This document shows, piece by piece, positions 8,837 to 16,351 of a DNA stretch of 64,000 nucleotides (its first letter is position 1; every line of letters starts with the position of its first letter). The stretch comes from Methanobacteriota archaeon. Its GTDB lineage: Archaea > Halobacteriota > Methanosarcinia > Methanosarcinales > Methanosarcinaceae. The notes below the pieces were generated by a model. It had not been told where the DNA came from. It ran no database searches and worked only from the letters and a program-made list of their open reading frames with translations. The position numbers and the translations under genes are program-made. The stretch spans positions 1-64,000 of the forward strand of contig JAEWQJ010000049.1 of assembly GCA_023399215.1 (NCBI GenBank), given 5' to 3'.

Positions 8837-9027
8837 TATCTGCCACCTGAAGCCATTATATATTTTATAGCTTTTTTCTTAAAGAGTATCAACTAGACTG
8901 ATTTACTTACATTTTTCATTTATTTTCCTATAATAGTACAATTTTTAATAGTGTTTTCACGTTTATATAAGTTCAGCTTCTATGAATTCCTGAAAAAGAC
9001 TTGCACGCTTAAACGATAAAAGTAGTT

Positions 9028-9240
9028 GAAATATATTTTTCCTGTCGGCGGTCTCCTAAAATTTTCTACAAAAAAATTAGTGAGATTAGAATGAAATTAA
9101 AACTCCACGATTTTTCAGATTTAAAAGGAAAACTTTGCAGGACTGGTCAGTTTAGTTTTATCGATAATTAACCGGAATCAGAATTTCAGGCACTTATTCA
9201 TATTTTACAAGTATTGGTTGTAAAGTTTTCTCTCATTTGA
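9028..9240 (+). repeat. intergenic element E1, copy 7 (type B tail)
   Basis: AAATATATTTTTCCTGTCGGCGGTCT split over two blocks, then ACGATTTTTCAGATTTAAAAGG and AACTTTGCAGGACTGGTCAG. The type B tail has AATTTCAGGCACTT and TTTTACAAGTATTGG. It lies about 190 bp upstream of the divergent HEAT gene start. Confidence 0.65.
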
Positions 9241-9292
9241 AAGAATGTATCTACTTTTCTATAGGTGCATTTATATAATTTGACTCTGTAGT

Positions 9293-9419
9293 ATAATGCA
9301 TTGAAAATAAAGAAACGTATGATCTGTTGTTAAAAACCAATTTTTGTTTTTAATTTAAGGGGCTATACAATCTTGCTTTTAAATTAACAATTATCTGCTA
9401 AAGCGAATGTGAAAGGAAA
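9293..9419 (+). promoter_or_regulatory. leader of the zinc-ribbon pseudogene, duplicated at 10425
   Basis: TATA-like TTTATATAA at about 9271. The block TGAAAATAAAGA...ATGATCTGTTGTTAAAAACC, then AATTTTTG, TATACAATCTT and TTAACAA, is matched at 10433-10535. The upstream and transcribed leader were therefore duplicated together with the gene. Confidence 0.6.
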
Positions 9420-9604
9420 ACGGCTTTTAATGACAGAAATTCCAGGAGAAATTTAGGATGTTTCCGTGGTAGCAGCGGATCAAGAAAAATGATAAAAGTG
9501 ACCTGTTCTGACTTACGGTATTGAGACCGGAGTACCGTTCAAACTCACCGAAGGCAGGCCAGTATACTGCAGAGAATGTCTTCCTAACCACAGGAAATTC
9601 TAAA
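9420..9604 (+). pseudogene. degenerate copy of the zinc-ribbon gene
   Basis: Aligns along its length with the intact gene at 10551-10736. GGCTTTTAATGACAGAAA, ACCTGTTCTGA, GAGACCG-AGTACC, TACTGCAGAGAATG and CTTCCTAACCACAGGAA are recognisable. The start codon has become ACG (9420-9422), and small insertions and an early stop break the frame. The encoded CxxC/CRECLP signature can still be read in pieces. It is a recent tandem duplicate that has decayed. Confidence 0.85.
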
Positions 9605-9614
9605 GATAATCTGC

Positions 9615-9668
9615 ATCAGGTGTTATTAATTTGTAATTAAATTTTACATTAATACCTGATTCATCTTT
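9615..9668 (+). terminator. hairpin after the zinc-ribbon pseudogene
   Basis: ATCAGG (9615-9620), extended by an imperfect AT stem, pairs with CCTGAT (9655-9660), followed by several T runs. It matches in position the hairpin after the intact copy at 10735. Confidence 0.5.
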
Positions 9669-9868
9669 TTCTTTTTGTTTTTTTTGGTTTATTCTCTTTG
9701 TTTCTATACTTATTTCCACCTAACGCAGCAGAAAAAAGTAGAAACAAAACAGCATAGAGAATAGTAATAGGTACGGATCATTCAATTTTCAATTTATCAG
9801 TTTTTAACTCAACTTATCAATTTTCGACTTATAAATAATCAATAAAAGATCCTTAAGGAGGAATTAAC

Positions 9869-10219
9869 TTAGCTAATTATAGAAGCACTATTAGAAAAAG
9901 AAGATCAGGATCCAGAACATCAGCAAACTCAGGAAATACACCTGAAGTATCCAGGGTACGAATTCCCCGCAAGGATAGAAACGAAGTCCTGGCAACGGTT
10001 GCGTGTTTACTAGGTTCGAAAAGGGTAACACTTCAGTGTATGGACGGAGTTGTCCGAATGGGTAGGATCCCGGGATCTAAACATAAAAAAATGTGGATTC
10101 GTGAAGGCGATATTGTGATCGCTAACCCGTGGGAAATTCAGGATTCCAAAGCCGACGTTACCTGGAAATATACAAGGCCACAGGTCGAGTGGCTTGAACG
10201 GAAAGGCTACATTAAGTAA
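9869..10219 (+). CDS. translation initiation factor aIF1A (eIF1A), no normal start codon
   Basis: The aIF1A OB-fold protein binds the 30S A site and promotes mRNA scanning and initiator tRNA placement. The frame reads LANYRSTIRKRRSG, then VRIPRKDRNEVLATV, LGSKRVTLQCMDG, VRMGRIPGSKHKKMWI, REGDIVIANPWEIQD and KYTRPQVEWLERKG: full family length (116 residues) with no defect. The first codon, 7 nt after a perfect AAGGAGG (9855-9861), is TTA instead of ATG. The only other in-frame candidates before residue 40 are ATT at 9863, too close to the SD, and CTG at 9989, which would remove the N-terminal tail. Either UUA is used, the codon is a sequence error, or this is a freshly silenced copy. Confidence 0.85.
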   Translation, partial: LANYRSTIRKRRSGSRTSANSGNTPEVSRVRIPRKDRNEVLATVACLLGSKRVTLQCMDGVVRMGRIPGSKHKKMWIREGDIVIANPWEIQDSKADVTWKYTRPQVEWLERKGYIK

Positions 10220-10397
10220 TGATCTAAAAATTGTAAAGATGCCTAGTATAGATAGGTAACTGAAACAAAGGTGTCTGATAAAGATGCCTGAAATTCATAT
10301 TTTGCTTTTCTGCAGGAGCGAGCCTGCCACCTTCTCTGCAAGACATGTTTAAAAATTATTTTATTGAAAATATTTTACTTGTTTATGTATATAGATA

Positions 10398-10550
10398 TAT
10401 TTATATATGGTAAGTGCAATGTACGTGTGTTGAAAATAAAGAGATATATAATGATCTGTTGTTAAAAACCAATTTTTGATTTTAAACAAAGAGTTATATA
10501 CAATCTTATTTTAAACAATTAACAAAAACTAAAACAAAGGTGAAACAAAA
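10398..10550 (+). promoter_or_regulatory. promoter and ~120-nt leader of the zinc-ribbon gene
   Basis: TATA-like TTTATATATGG lies at about 10399-10409, predicting a start near 10430. The leader carries ATGATCTGTTGTTAAAAACC, AATTTTTGATTTTAAA and TATACAATCTTATTTTAAA, preserved in the duplicate at 9293. AAAGGTG (10536-10542) is the SD. The long conserved AT-rich leader suggests post-transcriptional control. Confidence 0.6.
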
Positions 10551-10736
10551 ATGGCTTTTAATGACAGAAACTTCAGAGGAAACAATTTCGGCGCTCCTAG
10601 AGAAATGTACAAGACAACCTGTTCTGATTGCGGTGCTGAAACCGAAGTACCTTTCAAACCTGACCCAGAAAGACCGGTTTATTGTAGAGAATGCCTTCCT
10701 AACCACAGGAAGCCCAGAGAAAACCGCAGATACTAA
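10551..10736 (+). CDS. small CxxC-x(n)-CxxC zinc-ribbon protein
   Basis: A 61-residue basic protein. Two cysteine pairs, CSDC (24-27) and CREC (45-48), spaced 17 residues apart, form a predicted zinc ribbon. The stretch VPFKPDPERPVYCRECLPNH is typical of a family found in many methanogens and some bacteria, often with nucleic-acid-binding or cold-response genes. A disordered Arg/Asn-rich N-terminus and Arg-rich C-terminus suggest RNA or DNA binding. The start is fixed by AAAGGTG 8 nt upstream. A decayed tandem copy lies at 9420 with aIF1A between, which hints at a translation-related role. The zinc site is confident; function is inferred. Confidence 0.88.
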   Translation: MAFNDRNFRGNNFGAPREMYKTTCSDCGAETEVPFKPDPERPVYCRECLPNHRKPRENRRY

Positions 10737-10775
10737 GTGTTCTTTCTGCAATTAAGTTTGCATTAACACTTATTT
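10735..10775 (+). terminator. terminator hairpin of the zinc-ribbon gene
   Basis: AAGTGTT (10735-10741), overlapping the stop codon, pairs with AACACTT (10765-10771), followed by ATTTCTTTTC. Confidence 0.5.
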
Positions 10776-10851
10776 CTTTTCTACTTTTTTAAAATTCACA
10801 TAAATTCGGAATATACTTTTTAAGTTAACTACTCTTCAGGTTCAACTCAGT

Positions 10852-11015
10852 TTTAAGATATTTTTTCGGTTAGCAGTCTCTGTTAGCAGTCTGCTGGAAT
10901 CTTCCTCGAATACATTTGTGAAGATCAGGTTCGGAAAAATAAAATTGAAAAACCTTTGATTATTGCAGCTTAAAAAGGGGAACTTTGCAGACTTTTTTGA
11001 TCGAAGTTATCTTGA
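10852..11015 (+). repeat. intergenic element E1, copy 8
   Basis: AGATATTTTTTCGG, with the GCAGTCT-CTGTTA block duplicated, then CTGGAATCTTCCTCGAATAC, AACCTTTGATTATTGCAG, AACTTTGCAGACTTTTTTGATCGAAGT split over its blocks. Ends about 170 bp before cstA. Confidence 0.65.
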
Positions 11016-11184
11016 TACTTCACGTAAAACTATAGCCAATAGTATAACTAGTACTATTTTGTTTTACTCCCAAACTTATTGGCAGCAAACGGTTTTTGAG
11101 TTCATTTGAGGGAAGTCAGCAAATATCAAAAATTTCATTTTAAAATAGAAACCAGTAAATAACAAAAATTCATTGCTAAATAAT

Positions 11185-12618
11185 ATGATAAGTTTCCTGA
11201 GTTCTCTGATCTTTCTGATACTGGGTTATTTTTCATATGGTGCGTTTGTCGAAAAAGTGTTTGGAGCTGATCCTTCACGAAAGACACCTGCATACACCCA
11301 GGAAGACGGTGTTGATTTTGTCCCTCTCAGCTGGCCCAGAATATTTCTCATCCAGTTTCTCAACATTGCTGGCTTGGGCCCTATTTATGGCGCTATTTTA
11401 GGAGCCTTATACGGTCCGGCTGCTTTCCTGTGGATTGTCCTGGGCAGTATTTTTGCAGGAGGGGTGCATGATTACTTTTCCGGAATGCTCAGCATCCGTC
11501 ACGAGGGATAGAGCATTGCAGAGATTGTGGGGATATATTTAGGCAGACAGGCAAGGATTGTCATGATTGCGTTCTCCATCATATTACTCATACTTATAGG
11601 GACGGTGTTTATGTCCGGACCTGCAGGACTTATGGCAAGTCTGGGGTTTACAGGGCTACTGGCAAAATCAAACTTCTGGCTAGCCATTATCCTTCTCTAT
11701 TACTTCCTGGCTACTGTTGTTCCAATTGACAAGATCATAAGCCGTATCTACCCCTTATTCGGAGCAGCCCTGTTAATAATGGCATTAGGCATTTGCTCCA
11801 TGCTTCTCATCAAAGGATATAATATACCCGAAATAACTTTAAGAAGTACACATCCTGACGGCCTTCCTCTGTGGCCTATGCTTTTCATAACCATAGCCTG
11901 CGGAGCTGTTAGTGGATTTCACTCAACCCAGTCCCCGATAATGGCCAGATGTCTGTCTAATGAGAAATATGGCAGACGTGTTTTTTACGGAGCCATGATA
12001 GCAGAAGGGGTTATCGCTCTCATCTGGGCTGCTGCTGCAATGTCTTTCTTCCCAAAAGGAATAGTCGGCCTGAGTGAAGTTGTCGATGCAGGAGGTGCTG
12101 CCCTGGTGGTAAAAAACGTATCGCTGGGTTTGCTGGGACCTGCAGGAGGAATTCTTGCTATCCTGGGCGTTATTGCCTGTCCAGTTACATCTGGAGATAC
12201 AGCATTCAGGAGTGCACGTCTGACCATAGCCGATGCCATGAGCCTGGATCAGAAACTTATAAAGAACAGGTTGATAATAGCTATTCCACTATTTGCTATA
12301 GGATTCAGTCTGACCCTGATCGACTTTACTGTAGTCTGGCGCTACTTCGCTTTCTCGAATCAGGCACTGGCTACTATAGTCCTCTGGACATCTGCGGTAT
12401 ATCTGTCTAATACCGACAAATTTCACTGGATCGCCACTATTCCGGCCACGTTTATGACAGCAGTGGTGACAACTTATATTTTACAGGCACCTGAGGGGTT
12501 CGGCTTACCGAGCAGTGTTACTTATCCTACAGGTGTAATCTGTGCAGCTGTCGTTTTCGGTCTATTTGCTACCTTTTTAAGAAAAAGATCTCTACCATTA
12601 GTTTTGCACAGTGAGTGA
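11185..12618 (+). CDS. cstA: CstA-type carbon starvation/peptide transporter with an in-frame TAG
   Basis: CstA proteins are polytopic membrane carriers for peptides or pyruvate. The frame begins MISFLSSLIFLILGY and carries the family core NIAGLGPIYGAILGALYG and GGVHDYFSGMLSIRHEG. It meets TAG at 11509-11511, then continues in the same frame with SIAEIVGIYLGRQAR to a TGA at 12616. The joined product would be 477 residues, normal for short archaeal CstA, with about 12 hydrophobic segments on the distal part alone. ATG 11185 is preferred over an upstream TTG at 11173. Methanosarcina decodes some UAG as pyrrolysine, so the protein may contain Pyl at residue 109; a simple nonsense mutation is the alternative. 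The only other TAG I saw ending an intact gene here is at 49696. Confidence 0.85.
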
Positions 12619-12676
12619 AAAATATAAGGATAATTGACCGCCAGGTATAAAATGAGAATCTTATCCTAATACTTTA

Positions 12677-12860
12677 TAAAATATATTTTTTTACTGGCGG
12701 TCTGCTGAAATCTTCCCTGAACAAAGTTGTTAAGAAAAAAGTTAAGAAAAAGGATTGAAAAACAACCATTTTTATATTTAAAAAGAGTCATTCGCCGGGA
12801 TTTTTTAATCGAAGTGATCTTTCCCTCCGGGAAGAGATTTTTCTGATTCAAGTGACTAAT
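12677..12860 (+). repeat. intergenic element E1, copy 9
   Basis: AAAATATATTTTTTTACTGG, CGGTCTGCTGAAATCTTCC, GTTGTTAAGAAAAAAG, then ATTTTTTAATCGAAGTGATC and GGGAAGAGATTTTTCTG: a good type A copy. It is the last in the window. Confidence 0.75.
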
Positions 12861-12965
12861 TTCAAGTGAATTATGAATCAGGTAACGATGTAATAATAGT
12901 AAAATTGGTTTTGGAGAACTCAATTAGAAAACAAGGCATTTATATAGCAGCTTCAATGAATATTA

Positions 12966-13008
12966 CTATATAAATTGCCAATTTATATTTGGTAAAAAAT
13001 TGGCAATT
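12966..13008 (+). promoter_or_regulatory. promoter with a 12-bp inverted-repeat operator before the HesB gene
   Basis: A TATA-like TATATAAA lies at about 12967-12974. Starting inside it, AATTGCCAATTT (12973-12984) is mirrored by AAATTGGCAATT (12997-13008), a perfect 12-bp inverted repeat with a 12-bp spacer. The repeat covers the expected transcription start, so a repressor binding here would block initiation. The regulator is unknown. Confidence 0.65.
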
Positions 13009-13033
13009 ATATATGGAAATTGGGGGCACATAA

Positions 13034-13363
13034 ATGATAGAAATTACAAACAGAGCTGCTACAGAGCTTAAATCATTATTTGAGAAAGAAGGGATCGAGC
13101 AACCAGCGATACGGATCTATATAACTGAGTCAAGTGCAGATGTTCACTATGGATTAGCACTTGCTGATGACATAAATGAATTTGATGTAATCACGGAGAA
13201 TAATGGTATCAAGATCGTCATGGCACCAAAAGTGGCGGCTGGCTTTCCTGACGGTAGCATTGATTTTAAAGCTGACAGCACAGGTAAAACTTTTATAATA
13301 CAAAATTCGTTCACTGGAAACTGTGACAACTGTGAAGAATGTTACATATGCGATGCAGAGTAA
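13034..13363 (+). CDS. HesB/IscA-like protein with a CxxCxxCxxC tail
   Basis: An A-type iron-sulfur carrier fold: MIEITNRAATELKSLFEKEG, a central LALADDINEFD strand region, and SIDFKADSTGKTFIIQN, as in HesB-family proteins (109 residues). The canonical first ligand (Cys35 of IscA) is missing, and the usual CGCG tail is replaced by Cys97, Cys100, Cys103 and Cys106 in a CxxCxxCxxC series. It could therefore bind a [4Fe-4S] cluster or metal on the tail alone rather than act as a standard carrier. GGGGGC precedes the ATG by about 5 nt. It is monocistronic behind a promoter with a strong palindromic operator. Fold confident, role uncertain. Confidence 0.8.
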   Translation: MIEITNRAATELKSLFEKEGIEQPAIRIYITESSADVHYGLALADDINEFDVITENNGIKIVMAPKVAAGFPDGSIDFKADSTGKTFIIQNSFTGNCDNCEECYICDAE

Positions 13364-13452
13364 AATTTTGAACAAGTTTAATGAACGCAATAACCATGTT
13401 CTTCTGGGCTCGATACAGTTCCTGTCTGGAGGATACACATAGGTTATTTCAG

Positions 13453-13520
13453 TCGAATACCCCACAGCCTGTGAAGAATGGGGTATTCGTGACCCTCTTC
13501 GCTCCCGTTGTAATAAAAAC
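13453..13520 (-). repeat. IS-end repeat family R2 copy forming an 11-bp hairpin
   Basis: Read on the minus strand it matches the block GAGGGTCACGAATACCCC...TTCACAGGCTGT also found at 51190 and 57541. Here CGAATACCCCA (13454-13464) pairs with TGGGGTATTCG (13479-13489), a perfect 11-bp stem that could terminate transcription of the HesB gene. Confidence 0.65.
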
Positions 13521-13689
13521 AATAGAGTTTTGGATATAAAAGGAAAACGAATTATAAGTTTGATGAAGTATGTGTTTTTTCGTTTACTACTGTTTACTAA
13601 TTTTAGCCATATTATATCCTGTTTATTTACGCTTACTTTATTTAGGAACCAATTTGCAATTTGATAACTATGCCAAATCTCGCTTAAAC

Positions 13690-15528
13690 TTATCTAAACA
13701 GAATATCAGCAATACTCTTACCTGAACTCTTCTCAGCAATAATCGTTGCAATATCGTTATATTCAAGTATCAAATTGCTATGTGCGATAAGTGATTCACT
13801 TCCCCGTTGTATCATAACCATGAGGCTTTTTTCTGGAAAATTAATATCCTTTATAGCCTTTCCCACAACCTTTGGATTGGTAACCCTAACTTCCATAATA
13901 TTTCCTCTGTTTCCAACTTCACACATAGAAACTAGGTTATTCCCGCCAATCATATTTTCCATGACTGCAGCAGTTGTCATTGTAGTGCTCATCGCTCGAA
14001 TTCCGAGATCCCAGAATGCCGAGAGATTTTCTACGTAATTTACCCTAACAATTAATTGTTCTCCCTTAAACCCAAACTTTGCCTTTGCAATCTGACAAAA
14101 AAGAAGATTTGCATCGTCCTTTTTTGTAGTTACAACTACATATTTGGCATTTTCAATCCCGGCTTTTTTCAGAACGCTTATATCTGCTGCATTACCCTGA
14201 ACAGTCCTGATCCCTAATTCCCTGCATTTGTTGCATTCCTCTTCCGAGATGTCTATAACTGACACATTTTCTCCTCTGTTATCAAACCTTTCGGCAAGGA
14301 TACGGCCTACTTTTCCTCCTCCAATAATCAAAATTTCCATAGGAATTATCTCCAGTATCTGAGCTATTTTTTTTGACATACTACCTGTCAAGAAAACAGT
14401 AATAATAACGGTCAGGAAGACCAGTCCTACAATAGTTTGGCCTCCTGCAATCCCCATTTCATCCAGTCTAATTGCAAAATAAGTTGCGATTGAAGTAGGA
14501 ACTACTCCCCTTGGTCCCACAAAAGATATGAACATTTTTTCTTTAGTACTTATTTTTGAACTCCGCATCGAGATAAATACAGCTACAGGACGGACAAATA
14601 GTGCTATAAGCAATACAAGGGCAATCCCTTTTAGCCCGATCTCCATGATGTACCAGAACTTGAGCATTGCTGCAAGCAAGATGAAAATCAGAGAGATCAT
14701 TAAAACCGCTAGGTTGTTATTGAATTCTTCTATCATCTTCTTCTGGGGAAATTCGGTAGATCCCATAATAATCCCAAAGACAGCCACTGCAAGAATCCCC
14801 GACTCATTGCCTATAGTTTCTGACAATACATAGCAAGCAAAGATAAAAGTGAGAGTGAACAACCTTGCAGGCTGTTTGCCAATAGATATACCTCTGGTAA
14901 AAAACCAGCGTAGAATAAACCCACATAAGGTCCCTATAATTAACCCCATTCCAACTCTTTGCAGCATAAAAAGTACTGCACCAGTTCCGGAAATCTCAGC
15001 TGTAATCCATTCAAAAACCAGTGCAGTTAGAATTACACTTACAGCATCGTTTAAGACACTCTCAAATTCCAGGATTTTGGCAACCCTATGACAAATCCCG
15101 ATGTTCCTGATTATTGGACCAACAACACTAGGGCCAGTTGCAGTAACAAGAGCGCCAAAAAGGGCAGCAATCGGGAGAGAGATATTTATAAGAAGATGTG
15201 TCAGTATGGTTATCCCGATAAAAGTGATAAAAACTCCTAATGTACTTAATTTAATAACACTTTTTTTAACCCCTCTCATGTGCTTCCAGTCGATCTGGAA
15301 TCCTCCATCAAAGACAATCACAGACACGCAGATCGAAACGATAGCACTTAGCACATTAGAGTAAAGAGCCGGGTTTAATAGGTTTAGAACCTCGGGTCCT
15401 ACTATTATTCCTTCAATAAACAGAAAGATTATAAAAGGTATCTGAAAATAGTGGGTAAGGACCTGTGCCAGCATGGATAGAACGAGCAAGGCAACAATTA
15501 TTTCCATCAAAAATATAGGTTCGATCAT
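13690..15528 (-). CDS. CPA1 Na+(K+)/H+ antiporter fused to TrkA-N and TrkA-C domains
   Basis: A 612-residue cation/proton antiporter. Residues 1-~385 form about 12 membrane segments with CPA1 motifs: FIEGIIVGP, VFDGGF, TATGPSVVGPI, the ESVLNDAVSV ion-binding segment carrying the Asn-Asp pair, and FVGPRGVVP. Residues ~395-520 are a Rossmann TrkA-N/RCK domain (ILIIGGGKVGRILAERF, VIDISEEEC, GNAADISVLKKAG), and ~535-605 is TrkA-C. RCK fusion means transport is probably gated by a nucleotide such as NAD(H) or a cyclic dinucleotide. It adjusts internal Na+/K+ and pH. ATG at 15528, with GGGAAG upstream. It is monocistronic, with an 800-bp repeat-rich region upstream. Confidence 0.93.
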   Translation of the reverse strand: MIEPIFLMEIIVALLVLSMLAQVLTHYFQIPFIIFLFIEGIIVGPEVLNLLNPALYSNVLSAIVSICVSVIVFDGGFQIDWKHMRGVKKSVIKLSTLGVFITFIGITILTHLLINISLPIAALFGALVTATGPSVVGPIIRNIGICHRVAKILEFESVLNDAVSVILTALVFEWITAEISGTGAVLFMLQRVGMGLIIGTLCGFILRWFFTRGISIGKQPARLFTLTFIFACYVLSETIGNESGILAVAVFGIIMGSTEFPQKKMIEEFNNNLAVLMISLIFILLAAMLKFWYIMEIGLKGIALVLLIALFVRPVAVFISMRSSKISTKEKMFISFVGPRGVVPTSIATYFAIRLDEMGIAGGQTIVGLVFLTVIITVFLTGSMSKKIAQILEIIPMEILIIGGGKVGRILAERFDNRGENVSVIDISEEECNKCRELGIRTVQGNAADISVLKKAGIENAKYVVVTTKKDDANLLFCQIAKAKFGFKGEQLIVRVNYVENLSAFWDLGIRAMSTTMTTAAVMENMIGGNNLVSMCEVGNRGNIMEVRVTNPKVVGKAIKDINFPEKSLMVMIQRGSESLIAHSNLILEYNDIATIIAEKSSGKSIADILFR

Positions 15529-15540
15529 TTAGGGCTTCCC

Positions 15541-16350
15541 TACTAATAAATAAACATTTTGATTAAAATATTTAATGTGAATTGAATTGCTGAATTATGA
15601 AAAGTTCAAGGCATACATCTTAAGATATCGTACCTGTGATCAACCAGAGTTCAGGTCTAAAAAATTTCGACAACTCCTGAGAGTAACACTAAAGTTAAAT
15701 CCTGAGCAGTAGAAGATATTTTTCAGCAATGTGCTTATTTTTCTGTATAATTTGCTCTGTAACCCTTAGTATTCTTTTTTGATTATTGCTCCATTACTAG
15801 CTCCATTAGTATATACATTTTTCCAGTAATCCAGTCTTCATATATATCAATGAGTATTGAAATTACCGGTCTCAATACTGATTTTCGTCCAGTTCTTTAG
15901 TAATTTTTGTCCAGTTTTTTAGTAATTATGAAAACAGAAGAGCCTGAGATTCCCTCTACTCTAAAACAGTCATGACCTGTTCCACCCATCTGGTGGAAAC
16001 ACCTTGAAAGAGCTAACATTGAAAGAGCTAACATTAAGGAGCTAACATTGAAAGAGTTAACATTGAAAGAGCTAACCTTAAGGAGCTTACTTTGAAAAAG
16101 CTTACTTTCAAGGAGTTAACCTTATAGAAGCTAACCTTAAGTGGACTAACCTAAGGGGAGCTAACTTTATAGAAGTTTATGTTTTATCAATCAACCGGCT
16201 TTCTAAGGTGAAAACACTTTATAGATAGAAGCGTAAAACCCCGAAGTCTTTAGCTAAGTGGTAGTTCACGGTACAAAATTAGATGAAGAACTTCCCTTAA
16301 GTTAAAACAGAATTATCCTGCCCTTTTTGAAGTGCCTGATTAAGATTTTT
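15541..16350. other. 800-bp repeat-rich region without a gene
   Basis: Divides the antiporter promoter from the end of the next minus-strand gene. It holds a two-copy GTCCAGTT-TTTAGTAAT repeat at 15893-15928 and the tandem array at 16003-16176. No ORF is supported. Confidence 0.6.
16003..16176 (+). repeat. degenerate ~16-bp tandem array, about 11 copies
   Basis: Units of the form GAGCTAACATTGAAA / GAGCTAACCTTAAG recur roughly every 15-18 bp with drifting sequence. There are no unique spacers, so this is not a CRISPR. Confidence 0.85.
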
Positions 16351-16351
16351 T

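Noticed and set aside
12666..12923. 85-residue minus-strand ORF and a similar one at 6210-6503
   Set aside because: Both are chance frames across E1 elements; other copies of E1 do not keep the frame.
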